Shown: positions 36,458-45,546 of the stretch, piece after piece | How positions within the stretch are numbered: the stretch's first letter is position 1 | How the letters are laid out: each line of letters begins with the position of its first letter | NCBI GenBank assembly: GCA_902612125.1 | Contig: CACMBV010000010.1 | Span: 1-64,000 of the forward strand | Source of the DNA: an uncultured Verrucomicrobiota bacterium | Lineage (GTDB): Bacteria > Verrucomicrobiota > Verrucomicrobiia > Opitutales > Seribacteraceae | DNA: 64,000 nucleotides | Direction: 5' to 3' | The notes under the pieces: model-generated | The model's database searches: none | The model's input: only the letters and a program-made list of their open reading frames with translations | Told to the model about the DNA's origin: nothing | Position numbers and translations under genes: made by a program

Positions 36458-36933
36458 TTTATGGTACATTATCCCATTCTAATCAGCTCAGGATGTTATG
36501 CAGTAATGAAACTTGGAAAGAGGCATTTGATTGGTTAGGTAATTTACTTCCTGACTCACCTTGCGGCACTGAAGAACGACATGATGGCAAATTTAAACTC
36601 AGTATCGATTCTTATTCTACCAAAGCATTTAAAGATTGTAGATTTGAAAGTCATCGTGAGTTCATTGACATCCAGTTTTGTCTGTCGGGTGGTGAATTTA
36701 TTCATTCTACCAATCATCTTAACTTAGAACTGGATGGTCATTACACAGCATCTGGAGATGTTCAGTTTTACAAAACTCCTGAAGTGCGGAAAGAGGTCGT
36801 TCTCCAAATGGTATGGGGAACTTATGCTATTTTTTATCCGGAAGATGCACACTGCCCTCAAGTTGCAGACATGCATAATCAACATTCAAAAAAGGTTGTT
36901 CTAAAGATTCATCGCAATTTGCTTGAATCATAA
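36454..36933 (+). CDS. YhcH/YjgK/YiaL family protein (NanQ-like)
   Basis: 159-aa beta-sandwich protein of the DUF386 family. The core SHREFIDIQFCLSGGEFI and the metal-binding end IFYPEDAHCPQ are visible. E. coli YhcH/NanQ acts on sialic acids and helps open the ring form for the aldolase NanA. A member beside a pyruvate aldolase and a CMP-ulosonate synthetase suggests handling of the cyclic and open forms of a 2-keto-3-deoxy acid. Family call firm; role inferred. Confidence 0.83.
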   Translation: MIYGTLSHSNQLRMLCSNETWKEAFDWLGNLLPDSPCGTEERHDGKFKLSIDSYSTKAFKDCRFESHREFIDIQFCLSGGEFIHSTNHLNLELDGHYTASGDVQFYKTPEVRKEVVLQMVWGTYAIFYPEDAHCPQVADMHNQHSKKVVLKIHRNLLES

Positions 36934-36944
36934 AAAAATTCTTT

Positions 36945-37652
36945 GTGAAGAGAGTATTAATTACAGGCGCTAGTCGTGGCATAGGTGAAGGAATTGCAAA
37001 ACGATTTTCTGCCGAAGGTGCCTATGTAGTCGGCACTGCAACAAAGAAACCTGAATTGGAACAAGGATTTATCAATCAATGGATTGAAGCTGACTTTTCA
37101 TGTAATCAATCTTTGGAATATTATTGTAACTGCTTATCAGGATTGGAAGGATTTGACATCTGTATTAACAATGCCGGTATCAATATTATTAAACCTTTGG
37201 AAGATGTATCATCTAAAGATTATTTTAGAATCCAAAAAATCAACCTAGAATCTCCATACCTCATCTCTCGTGCATTGGTAAGTGGAATGAAATCTCGTGG
37301 TGGTGGTAAAATCATAAACATTGCTTCAATTTGGGGATGTATTACCAAAAAGCATCGATCTCTTTATTCCACTATGAAAACAGGTATCGTTGGGATGACT
37401 CGTGCTCTAGCCGTTGAGCTAGCTCCTTCTAATATTCTCGTTAATGCGGTTTCGCCTGGTTTTACGATGACTGACTTGACTAAAAATTCGCTCAGTATTG
37501 AGCAAATTAATTTGCTAACAAAAGATATCCCTTTGGGCAGGTTTGCTGAGGTAGATGAGATTGCATCAATTGTTACTTTTCTTGCGAGCGAACAAAATAC
37601 CTATTTAACAGGTCAAAATATTGTAGTTGATGGTGGATTTACTACCATCTAA
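36945..37652 (+). CDS. Short-chain dehydrogenase/reductase
   Basis: 235-aa classical SDR: cofactor motif ITGASRGIGEGIAKRF, the INNAGIN strand and the C-terminal NILVNAVSPGF and LTGQNIVVDGGF. The catalytic Tyr-x-x-x-Lys is in HRSLYSTMKTGIVGM, preceded by Ser in INIASIWG. GTG start at 36945. Part of the ulosonate-like operon; substrate unknown. Confidence 0.83.
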   Translation: MKRVLITGASRGIGEGIAKRFSAEGAYVVGTATKKPELEQGFINQWIEADFSCNQSLEYYCNCLSGLEGFDICINNAGINIIKPLEDVSSKDYFRIQKINLESPYLISRALVSGMKSRGGGKIINIASIWGCITKKHRSLYSTMKTGIVGMTRALAVELAPSNILVNAVSPGFTMTDLTKNSLSIEQINLLTKDIPLGRFAEVDEIASIVTFLASEQNTYLTGQNIVVDGGFTTI

Positions 37653-37665
37653 TGAACCTTTTTTT

Positions 37666-38730
37666 ATGAACATTAAATCTTACAAAGGTAACTATCATAT
37701 TCATTTTACTGATTGTTTTTTAAGTAGTCTAAAATCTGAAGCAAAAACGGAAGATATTTTTTTAATTGATGAAAATGTTTGGCATCTTTATCGGAAGCAA
37801 TTTTCATATTTTGAAAAATCTAATTCTATTATCTGTCTCCCATCGGGAGAGAAAACTAAGAGTTTTGATGCCGCAGGAAAATTGATTTTCGATTTGATGG
37901 AACTTGGTTTCAAGAGAAATCATAGACTCATTGCTGTTGGTGGAGGAATTGTTCAAGACGCGGTTGCTTTTGTTGCTTCGATTCTCTTTAGGGGGGTAGA
38001 GTGGATTTTTGTACCAACGACCTTATTGGCACAAGGCGATAGTTGTATAGGGAGTAAAACTTCTGTAAATTTTGATAATTACAAAAATCTACTTGGCGGT
38101 TTTTATCCACCTTCCAATATATATATTGATGCTGCTTTTCTTGACACTCTAAGCGATCATGAAATTAGATCTGGCTTAGGTGAGATGCTTCATTTTTTTA
38201 TGATTGGCGGACGGAGCGACTTTGAAATTTTTAGAGATAACTTTGAGCATTGTTTCGATGATAAGAATGCAATTAAAAAGCTTACTGAGCGTAGTCTTGA
38301 AATCAAAAAAGAGATGATTGAGCGTGACGAGTTTGATGAAGGACCCAGGAAAGTTTTTAACTACGGACATACATTTGGGCATGCGTTGGAAGGTATTACT
38401 AATTATCAGATACCTCATGGTATCGCAGTTTCCTATGGTATGGACATGGCAAATAAAGTATCTGTTTATCTTGGATTACTTGAGGAAAATATTGCTTTGG
38501 AGAGTCGAAAACTACTTTCTCAGGTTTGGGGAAATACAGTTTTCCCCAAAATTGATACCAAAGAATACCTTAACTTATTATCTAAAGATAAAAAGAATGT
38601 GGGGAGCAAACTTAACCTGATTTTAACCAGCGGATGGGGAAATATGTTCATGCAAGAAGTAATTCCGGATGAAGGATTTTCAGAACTAGTTAATCAAATT
38701 CTTAATTTTTACTATTCAAATAATAATTAG
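37666..38730 (+). CDS. 3-dehydroquinate synthase-like cyclase
   Basis: About 354-aa member of the AroB/DOI synthase/EVS superfamily, which uses NAD and a metal to cyclise sugar phosphates. Visible are the NAD loop AVGGGIVQDAVAFVAS, FVPTTLLAQGDSCIGSKTSVN, RSGLGEMLHFFMI and the metal-binding NYGHTFGHALEG. The usual DHQ synthase has GGGVVGDL and KxAVN; here the loop is GGGIVQD and S-V-N, so a non-shikimate substrate is likely. The ATG at 37666 gives a normal N-terminus. Lying among 2-keto-3-deoxy acid genes, it could act on a DAHP-like intermediate. Confidence 0.8.
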   Translation: MNIKSYKGNYHIHFTDCFLSSLKSEAKTEDIFLIDENVWHLYRKQFSYFEKSNSIICLPSGEKTKSFDAAGKLIFDLMELGFKRNHRLIAVGGGIVQDAVAFVASILFRGVEWIFVPTTLLAQGDSCIGSKTSVNFDNYKNLLGGFYPPSNIYIDAAFLDTLSDHEIRSGLGEMLHFFMIGGRSDFEIFRDNFEHCFDDKNAIKKLTERSLEIKKEMIERDEFDEGPRKVFNYGHTFGHALEGITNYQIPHGIAVSYGMDMANKVSVYLGLLEENIALESRKLLSQVWGNTVFPKIDTKEYLNLLSKDKKNVGSKLNLILTSGWGNMFMQEVIPDEGFSELVNQILNFYYSNNN

Positions 38731-38735
38731 AATCG

Positions 38736-39539
38736 ATGAATTTTTGGAAAAATACTGCTACACTTGATGCTCTGGTTCCCGAATTGCTCGATACCGTCGA
38801 AGCCGCTGAAGCAGAGATTGCGGTAATTGGCGGTAAACCGATTGACCTTGCATCAATGCCTAAGTTAAAAATCATCTTCAAGTGTGGTGTGGGAGTAGAT
38901 AATATTCCATTTAAAGAGGCGGAAAAAAGGAAAATAGAAGTTATCCTGCCATCTGAAGCTACCAAAAGGTTTATTTTTGAAGAGACAGCAAACTTCGCGG
39001 TACATTTAATTATTCAAGCACTTTACAGAGATTTGGGCTCGGTTGAAATATGGGAGAAAAAACTGAGACCTTTCCTTGGTGATTACAAGGTACTTGTACT
39101 TGGGCAGGGAAATATTGGAAAACAGGTCGCAGATAAGTTAAATCCTTTGGTTGCCGTTAGTACCTACGATCCTCTACAAAACTCTGAGGAAGAACTCGAA
39201 GAACTATTTAAGCAGTCAGATGTTATATCTCTTCATATCCCTCTAAATGAGCATACCTTGTCTTTTGTTGATGAAGAAAAGCTTAGTTGGATGAAAGATG
39301 GTGCTACCCTTGTAAACACTGCAAGGGGGCCAATTGTTAACGAAAATGCACTACACAACGAAATTAAAAACGAAAGACTTTGTGCCGCATTTGATGTGTT
39401 TTGGGACGAACCATACGGTGGGATGTTGAAAGCATTTCATCCTGATGGGTTTTATATGACTCCCCATGTGGCTAGCAATTGTAGTAATTTCCTTGAGGGT
39501 CTTGCGGAAGATTTCAAGAATCTTCAGAATAAGTTATGA
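38736..39539 (+). CDS. D-isomer-specific 2-hydroxyacid dehydrogenase
   Basis: 267-aa NAD-dependent dehydrogenase, short for the family (usually 310-330). The dinucleotide motif LVLGQGNIGKQVADKL, the VDNIPFKEAEK substrate region, ARGPIVNENAL and the final catalytic His in TPHVASNCSNF are present. It may reduce or oxidise a 2-keto/2-hydroxy acid in the pathway. The N-terminus appears trimmed by about 40 residues compared with typical members, though the fold core is intact. Confidence 0.78.
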   Translation: MNFWKNTATLDALVPELLDTVEAAEAEIAVIGGKPIDLASMPKLKIIFKCGVGVDNIPFKEAEKRKIEVILPSEATKRFIFEETANFAVHLIIQALYRDLGSVEIWEKKLRPFLGDYKVLVLGQGNIGKQVADKLNPLVAVSTYDPLQNSEEELEELFKQSDVISLHIPLNEHTLSFVDEEKLSWMKDGATLVNTARGPIVNENALHNEIKNERLCAAFDVFWDEPYGGMLKAFHPDGFYMTPHVASNCSNFLEGLAEDFKNLQNKL

Positions 39540-40318
39540 AAATTTATCAATCAAGTTTCCACACTGTTAAATTTACAGATCTGGAGGTTGACTGGGAGAG
39601 ATACTATTTACAAAGACCTGACAAAATTTTTTTTGAGAAAGTATACGAGAAGTGGGCTTCAATCGATAATGAACTATTGGATGAGAAAAACTTCACAAGG
39701 GCGAAAAAATCACATGCAGTGAAAATTCATGAGCTTTTTCAAAATCAAAGAAAAATTTTATCTATTGGGATTGGAAATGGAATCACCGAATCCGAACTAC
39801 TAAATATGGATCCATCTTACGAAATAAATGGGGTTGATTTTGTTCGAGACAAAAGATGGGATTCTAGAATTCAATATTTTAATAATTTAAAGGCATGCAA
39901 TGGCTTCTCCTATGAAGGAATATTATTAAATAGCGTCATATACAATTTTTCAGATACAAAGTTAAGTGATCTTGTCTCTTCCTTGCATAAGATTGTTGTT
40001 GAAGGAGGTAAGGTCATTGTTTGGGACCAAGATCTACCAACATTAGCTGATTTAAAGGAGATTAAACGCAGGCACTCTAGGTTACCCAAGAAAGGTAAGG
40101 GAGTTGTTCTCTGGGGTGAATTAAGATCACCATCTAAAATAAAAAATTTTTTTAGGAAGAAGTTCCGTCATATCGAAAGTAAATACTACTATGTCGGTCA
40201 TGATCTCCAGGATCACGAGACCAAACCCTTTTTTAGAATAATGGGTTATAAAATATGGCAGAGTAAAGATTTTCACGCTAACACATCACAATTGCATATT
40301 TTTAAGAAAATTAATTAA
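39536..40318 (+). CDS. SAM-dependent methyltransferase-like protein
   Basis: 260-aa protein with a degenerate class I methyltransferase core: ILSIGIGNGITESELL resembles motif I, YEINGVDF the acidic loop, and VVEGGKVIVWDQDLP the post-motif strand. Overlaps the dehydrogenase by 4 bases. Substrate unknown. Its C-terminal third is strongly basic (PSKIKNFFRKKFRHIESK). Confidence 0.55.
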   Translation: MKIYQSSFHTVKFTDLEVDWERYYLQRPDKIFFEKVYEKWASIDNELLDEKNFTRAKKSHAVKIHELFQNQRKILSIGIGNGITESELLNMDPSYEINGVDFVRDKRWDSRIQYFNNLKACNGFSYEGILLNSVIYNFSDTKLSDLVSSLHKIVVEGGKVIVWDQDLPTLADLKEIKRRHSRLPKKGKGVVLWGELRSPSKIKNFFRKKFRHIESKYYYVGHDLQDHETKPFFRIMGYKIWQSKDFHANTSQLHIFKKIN

Positions 40319-40323
40319 TCCTA

Positions 40324-41388
40324 TTGAAAATAATTGATGTTTCAGGATTTGGTCACTCTGGAAAAACTGCTGTTTCTGATCTCCTTCGTGAAGTTAAAGG
40401 TGTAGAGGCACACGATCATAGTTTTGAATTTGGTTTGATTAGGTATGCAGATGGAATATTGGACCTTCATAGCAACTTAGTGGATAACTGGTCACCCATA
40501 AGGAGTGATCGTGCAATCAAGAGATTTCGCGAACTTTGTCTGAAATTAGCAAGCGGTTATTCAAAGCACCTTAATCCATCTTTCCTTGAAATTTCTGATA
40601 AGTATATAGAGTCACTTATAGATGGTCGTCTTTTTATAAATGGTTGGTTTGATCCTTTATATGACCAACAAAAATTAGATATAAACAGAGAAATTCTTAA
40701 AAAGTTTGGACTGCTAGAAATAGCAAAGGTATTTGCCAAAATTCTGCGAAATAAAAAAGTTTACGAGGCTAAAAAAACTGAAGTATTTATATCAAGTGGG
40801 TCTGATTTTATTTTAAAAACAAAAAAATATTTAGAAGAAATATTTATTTTAAATAAGTCGATAAAGTCTGAATTTATCTTAACGAACAATATGTTTGAAC
40901 CTTTCTCTCCTACATCTGCCCTTGACTATTTTGAAGACGCTTATTGTATTGCAGTCGAAAGAGATCCACGAGACATATACGCATCTGTCATAAATTATGA
41001 TCAGTCATTTATCCCTGATTTTGAGGAGAATAACAAAACCTACAGTAAAAATTATCTCAAGGGGCTTAAAGAAGATATGCTAGGGATTATGAACGTTCAG
41101 TCTTTTATTACTCGGCAGAAAATTTATTATCAAAGAACAAACTCTTCTATAGATGATGATCGGATAATTCGCATCAAATATGAGGATTTGGTTTTAAGTT
41201 ATGAAAGTACTGTTGAGTATTTGTTCCAACGATTAAATATAGACCCAAAGAATCATTTTAAAAAGAATGTATATTTTGATCCAAATCGATCATCAATAAA
41301 TGTTGGTTTGTGGAGAAAATTTGCTAATAATGATGAGATTCGCATGGTTGAAGAAGAATTATCTGTACAACTTTATTCATTCAATTGA
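40324..41388 (+). CDS. P-loop sulfotransferase-like protein
   Basis: 354-aa protein with a Walker A-type loop near the N-terminus (SGFGHSGKTAVSDLL) and sulfotransferase-like later elements: AVERDPRDIYASVIN resembles the 3'-phosphate-binding R-x-P-R-D region, IRIKYEDLV follows, and the ending NVGLWRKF resembles the RxGxxxxW region. It may sulfate a sugar using PAPS, or be a kinase of the same fold. TTG start. A 130-base AT-rich gap follows, so this probably ends a transcription unit. Confidence 0.55.
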   Translation: MKIIDVSGFGHSGKTAVSDLLREVKGVEAHDHSFEFGLIRYADGILDLHSNLVDNWSPIRSDRAIKRFRELCLKLASGYSKHLNPSFLEISDKYIESLIDGRLFINGWFDPLYDQQKLDINREILKKFGLLEIAKVFAKILRNKKVYEAKKTEVFISSGSDFILKTKKYLEEIFILNKSIKSEFILTNNMFEPFSPTSALDYFEDAYCIAVERDPRDIYASVINYDQSFIPDFEENNKTYSKNYLKGLKEDMLGIMNVQSFITRQKIYYQRTNSSIDDDRIIRIKYEDLVLSYESTVEYLFQRLNIDPKNHFKKNVYFDPNRSSINVGLWRKFANNDEIRMVEEELSVQLYSFN

Positions 41389-41490
41389 TTGGGGATATTA
41401 TTGAAATACCCAAAATATTTGTTAACCGTTAGAACCTTTCTATTTTTTACTAAAACTTTGTAATCAATAATCTTTTATAAATTTAGCTTC

Positions 41491-41496
41491 TATAAT
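41491..41496 (+). promoter_or_regulatory. Possible -10 element before the C-methyltransferase
   Basis: A perfect TATAAT lies 22 bases upstream of the ATG at 41519 in one of the few intergenic gaps of the cassette. No good -35 box is found at normal spacing, so this is a weak call. Confidence 0.25.
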
Positions 41497-41518
41497 AGCA
41501 AGCTACTGTGTTCTAAAA

Positions 41519-42712
41519 ATGAAAACAATTAATTCCTGCGAAATATGTAATAATACTGATCTGACAAGTGTTCTTGATCTTGGTTCTCATCCACTTTGTG
41601 ATGACCTTGTTCAGATTGGGTCAGATAGAATATGCAAGGAATACCCTATAGAAATATTGTATTGTAAAGATTGTAATAGTGCACATCAGAAGTATCAGGT
41701 ACCAAAGGAGGAATTATTTCAGCCAGATTACCACTATCGAGCTAGAATGACAGGCAGTGTTTTGACTGGTATGTCAGATCTTGTTGAAAGCTGTTATAAA
41801 AGATTTGGTGATTTGGAAGGTAAAATAGTTCTAGACATTGGTTGTAATGACGGAAGTTTGTTGAATTTTTTTAAGAAGAAAGGATGTCGCACTGTAGGAA
41901 TTGACCCCACAGATGCGGCAAAAGATTCAATCCATCCAACGATTCAGTCATATTTCGATTTAGAATCTGCCAAAAAAGTTTTATCCGATTTTGGTAAACC
42001 AGATATAATTACTTTTACTAATGTATTTGCTCATATAGATGATTTAGGTGGTTTGCTATCGAATTTGTCCTTATTGTTGAAGGGAGAAACAAAAGTTGTC
42101 ATCGAAAATCACTATTTAGGAGCGGTCCTTGACACTGGACAGTTCGATACTTTTTATCACGAACATCCTCGTACTTACAGTAGAAAATCTTTTGAGGTTA
42201 TTGCCAAAAGACTTGGACTAAATTTATTACATGTTCAGTATGTCAGTCGTTACGGAGGAAATATTAGAGTTTTCTTAGGGAAGGGTTCTCCCAGTGATGA
42301 AGACTCCAAGAGTGAATCAACTTTTTTGGAAGAATTTTCTGCACTAAAAGAAGATGTTGAACTTTGGCAAAAGGATATGAAAGTAATCATTCAGGATTAT
42401 GTGAAAAAGTATGGACCTTTGAGAGCAAAGGCTTTTCCTGGGAGGGCAGCTATTCTTGTTAAAATGTTAAAATTAAGCCATGCTGATATATCAGCCGTAT
42501 ATGAGATAAAGGGTTCAATTAAAGTAGGGCATTATGTACCAGGCACAAGGATTCCCATACTGCCTGAAGTTGAATTATACCAACTTGATGATCAATCACT
42601 TCCAATTTTAAATTTAGCTTGGCATCTGCCTGGAGAAGTTAGGGCAAATCTAGAACTTAATGGATATGCAGGTGAAGTTGTTGATATTAAACCAATGAAT
42701 GCAGGAAGTTAA
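41519..42712 (+). CDS. Nucleotide-sugar C-methyltransferase (TylC3/EvaC-like)
   Basis: 397-aa methyltransferase with the three-part build of sugar C-methyltransferases: an N-terminal zinc domain (CEICNN, then LYCKDCNSAH), a SAM core (VLDIGCNDGSLLNFF) with the catalytic-region FYHEHPRTYS, and a C-terminal domain containing FPGRAAILVKML. These enzymes add a branch methyl to C3 of 4-keto-6-deoxy sugar nucleotides. The neighbouring aminotransferases, cupin and CDP-glucose genes suggest a branched amino sugar. Confidence 0.83.
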   Translation: MKTINSCEICNNTDLTSVLDLGSHPLCDDLVQIGSDRICKEYPIEILYCKDCNSAHQKYQVPKEELFQPDYHYRARMTGSVLTGMSDLVESCYKRFGDLEGKIVLDIGCNDGSLLNFFKKKGCRTVGIDPTDAAKDSIHPTIQSYFDLESAKKVLSDFGKPDIITFTNVFAHIDDLGGLLSNLSLLLKGETKVVIENHYLGAVLDTGQFDTFYHEHPRTYSRKSFEVIAKRLGLNLLHVQYVSRYGGNIRVFLGKGSPSDEDSKSESTFLEEFSALKEDVELWQKDMKVIIQDYVKKYGPLRAKAFPGRAAILVKMLKLSHADISAVYEIKGSIKVGHYVPGTRIPILPEVELYQLDDQSLPILNLAWHLPGEVRANLELNGYAGEVVDIKPMNAGS

Positions 42713-42721
42713 TTTGATTAA

Positions 42722-43189
42722 GTGAATGCTTCTTTTATACATCGCTTAGCTGATGTACAAACATCAGAAATAGGTAAAGGATCTCAGATTTGGCAGTTTG
42801 CAATAATTCTCGATGGTGTCTCGATAGGAGAAAATTGTAACATAAACTCTCATACATTTATAGAAAATGATGTTGTGATAGGAAATAATGTTACAATTAA
42901 GTGCGGTGTTTATCTTTGGAAAAGAACTATAATCGAAGATAATGTATTTGTTGGTCCAAATGTAACATTTACCAATGAAAAATATCCCAAGTCAAAAGAA
43001 TATTCTGATAAATACCTAGGTGCTATCCTAAAATCTGGTTCGTCAATTGGTGCGAATGCTACAATTTTGCCTAATGTGGTTATTGGTAAAAATGCTATGG
43101 TAGGTGCTGGTAGTGTTGTTACTAAAGATGTTCCTGATAGATGTTGTGTTGTTGGTAATCCAGCAAGAAGAATGAGTCACTTAACTTGA
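42722..43189 (+). CDS. Sugar N-acetyltransferase, left-handed beta-helix
   Basis: 155-aa hexapeptide transferase starting with GTG. Repeats run from [15 protein letters not shown] to [14 protein letters not shown] and [15 protein letters not shown]. It resembles the FdtC/WbpD group that acetylates 3-amino sugar nucleotides. It is placed directly before an aminotransferase gene, its likely partner. Confidence 0.8.
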   Translation: MNASFIHRLADVQTSEIGKGSQIWQFAIILDGVSIGENCNINSHTFIENDVVIGNNVTIKCGVYLWKRTIIEDNVFVGPNVTFTNEKYPKSKEYSDKYLGAILKSGSSIGANATILPNVVIGKNAMVGAGSVVTKDVPDRCCVVGNPARRMSHLT

Positions 43190-43195
43190 GTTTTG

Positions 43196-44311
43196 ATGAT
43201 TACTAATATGATAGACTTTCTTGATCTAAAAAAAATTAATTTCCGTAACAGTAACGAAATTCGAGACGCAACACTTCGTGTTTTTAACTCAGGTTGGTAT
43301 ATTTTGGGGAAAGAAGTTGATGAATTTGAGAAAAGATTTAGTAGTTATTGTGGAGTTAACCATACAATTGGAATGGGCAATTGTCTTGATGCATTGATTT
43401 TAATTTTTAGAGCTTTTATTGAGACAGGACTCTTGAAAGAAGGAGATGAAGTAATAGTTCCTTCTAATACCTACATCGCCTCTATTTTATCAATTACCGA
43501 AAACAGATTAGTTCCAGTTTTTGTGGAACCGAATATTGATTCTTACAACATAGACCCTCAACTCATTGAAGACAAAATAACTTCCAAAACTAAAGCAATC
43601 CTAATTGTTCACCTTTATGGACAAGTAGCCTTTTCAGAAAAACTGAAGACTCTTGCTAAAAAGTATGAACTGAAAATCATTGAAGATTGTGCGCAGGCAC
43701 ATGGGGCATCGCTGAATGGAGTAAAAACAGGGAACTTTGGAGATGCTGCAGGTTTTAGTTTTTATCCTTCGAAAAATTTGGGTGCATTAGGAGATGCGGG
43801 TGCAGTAACAACCAATGACCAGGAGCTCGCTGATGTTGTAAGGGCACTTGGCAACTATGGTAGTCACATTAAGTATGAAAATCTATATAAGGGACAAAAT
43901 AGTAGACTAGATGAAATACAAGCTGCGATTCTCTCTGTAAAATTGGAGAGTCTCGATGGCGACAATGACAGAAGAAAGCAAATCGCTAATTATTATAAAA
44001 AAAATATCCAAAACGATAAAGTAATCCTGCCCAAAAGGGTACATGAAGATACAAATTCTCATGTTTATCATTTATTCGTGATTAGAGTTAAAAATAGAGA
44101 AAATTTCAGAGAATTTTTAAAGCAGAAGAATATTGCAACAGATGTTCATTACCCTATCCCGCCGCATAAACAAAAAGCATTCAGTGAGCTTAATGAAAAT
44201 AGCTATCCATTATCAGAAAAAATACATAAGGAGGTCGTAAGCATTCCATGTGGATTACATTTAACCGATGATGAGGTTGAATACATCGCATCTTCAATCA
44301 ATCAATACTGA
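43196..44311 (+). CDS. DegT/DnrJ aminotransferase, 3-aminotransferase type (FdtB-like)
   Basis: About 371 aa. The PLP lysine is in [16 protein letters not shown], with [11 protein letters not shown] and [10 protein letters not shown] as cofactor-site segments. This subtype (FdtB/TylB-like) usually aminates C3 of keto-deoxy sugar nucleotides. ATG at 43196 follows a TTG at 43193; ATG at 43208 is another choice. Together with the acetyltransferase it would give an N-acylated amino sugar. Confidence 0.85.
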   Translation: MITNMIDFLDLKKINFRNSNEIRDATLRVFNSGWYILGKEVDEFEKRFSSYCGVNHTIGMGNCLDALILIFRAFIETGLLKEGDEVIVPSNTYIASILSITENRLVPVFVEPNIDSYNIDPQLIEDKITSKTKAILIVHLYGQVAFSEKLKTLAKKYELKIIEDCAQAHGASLNGVKTGNFGDAAGFSFYPSKNLGALGDAGAVTTNDQELADVVRALGNYGSHIKYENLYKGQNSRLDEIQAAILSVKLESLDGDNDRRKQIANYYKKNIQNDKVILPKRVHEDTNSHVYHLFVIRVKNRENFREFLKQKNIATDVHYPIPPHKQKAFSELNENSYPLSEKIHKEVVSIPCGLHLTDDEVEYIASSINQY

Positions 44312-44319
44312 ATAAACCT

Positions 44320-45546
44320 TTGGATAATCTTCCATTAGTGCTTTACTTCCCTTATCCTTCAGTGGGTGGGGTTTCAACGCTTTTTCTACGGGTTGCGAAG
44401 CTGTATTCTGAATCGCAAAGGATTATTCTTATGGATTACATCGATGGTTATATGGCGAAAAATCTTCCTCTAGGGGTTGAGTTTCTTGAATACGATAAGA
44501 AAGAACATATTCCATCAAATTCTATTATAATTTTCCAGGGTGTTTACCCATGGAGAATAAAAGATTTTAACCTTTTTCCGAGTACTTGTAGAGTCCTTTT
44601 TTGGCATTTACATCCTGAGAATTTTCTTCCTTATCAAAGGCTTCTTTCTGATAAAAAATCAAATTTTGTTACAAGAATTTCTTCGATTTTAAAAAAAAGA
44701 GCAGGCAAAAAATTAGTTAATTCACTTTTGTTAAATAAATCTCTATGTTTTATGGATTTACCTAATAAAAGAAAAACATGTAATTATTTCGGTTTAAATA
44801 GAGTAGAAGATGAATACCTACGAATATTTTCTGCAGACATAGACTCAAAAAAAAAAATAGTTTTAAAAGCTTTAAATAAAGATTTTTTAAACTTTGGGTG
44901 GATAGGACGAATAGAAGATTTTAAAACACCAATACTATTACATACATTAAATAGATTAAGTAGAGTAAAGGGTATTCAATTTGACTTTACCGTAATTGGA
45001 AAAGGTAGAGATACCCGCAAACTTGAAAAGTTTCGTCAAAGATGCACAGACTACGAAATAAAAATTGTAGAAGAGGTGCATCCAAGTGAGATAACTTCTC
45101 ATTTGTCTAGATTTGATATTTTGTTTGCTATGGGAACATCAGCTTTGGAGGGTGCAAAAATCGGTAAACCCACCATACTTTTAGATTACTCTTTCGAGAA
45201 AATAAATAGACTGTACAGATTTGAACTGATATATGAAAAGAAAGGCTTCAGCCTGGGAGAATCGATTACAAAATTACATTTTGAAGAAATATGTTCTTTA
45301 GAAAAAAAGATTTTTTCAATATTAAATAATTACTCTGAAGTATCCAGTGAGTGCCAAAACTATTGGAAAAAAAACTTCTCTTCCGAAGTCTTTATTTCGA
45401 GTTTCTCGAACGCAATTTCTAAATCTTCAATGCAAATCAAAGATTTATTATATTTGAATTTCCATAAACCCGATCTTCAAACAAAAATCATTTACAAACT
45501 TAAAAATATTCCTGCTAGTGTTGCAGGACCTGCTTGGCAATATTAA
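44320..45546 (+). CDS. Glycosyltransferase, GT-B fold (family 4-like)
   Basis: 408-aa GT-B protein. The N-terminal YFPYPSVGGVSTLFLRV is the acceptor-domain glycine loop; the C-terminal domain has FGWIGRIEDFKTP, FTVIGKGRD and the nucleotide-sugar region ILFAMGTSALEGAKIGKP. The usual E-x7-E signature is reduced to a single Glu. TTG start. Its stop overlaps the ATG of the dehydratase gene by one base. Confidence 0.72.
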   Translation: MDNLPLVLYFPYPSVGGVSTLFLRVAKLYSESQRIILMDYIDGYMAKNLPLGVEFLEYDKKEHIPSNSIIIFQGVYPWRIKDFNLFPSTCRVLFWHLHPENFLPYQRLLSDKKSNFVTRISSILKKRAGKKLVNSLLLNKSLCFMDLPNKRKTCNYFGLNRVEDEYLRIFSADIDSKKKIVLKALNKDFLNFGWIGRIEDFKTPILLHTLNRLSRVKGIQFDFTVIGKGRDTRKLEKFRQRCTDYEIKIVEEVHPSEITSHLSRFDILFAMGTSALEGAKIGKPTILLDYSFEKINRLYRFELIYEKKGFSLGESITKLHFEEICSLEKKIFSILNNYSEVSSECQNYWKKNFSSEVFISSFSNAISKSSMQIKDLLYLNFHKPDLQTKIIYKLKNIPASVAGPAWQY

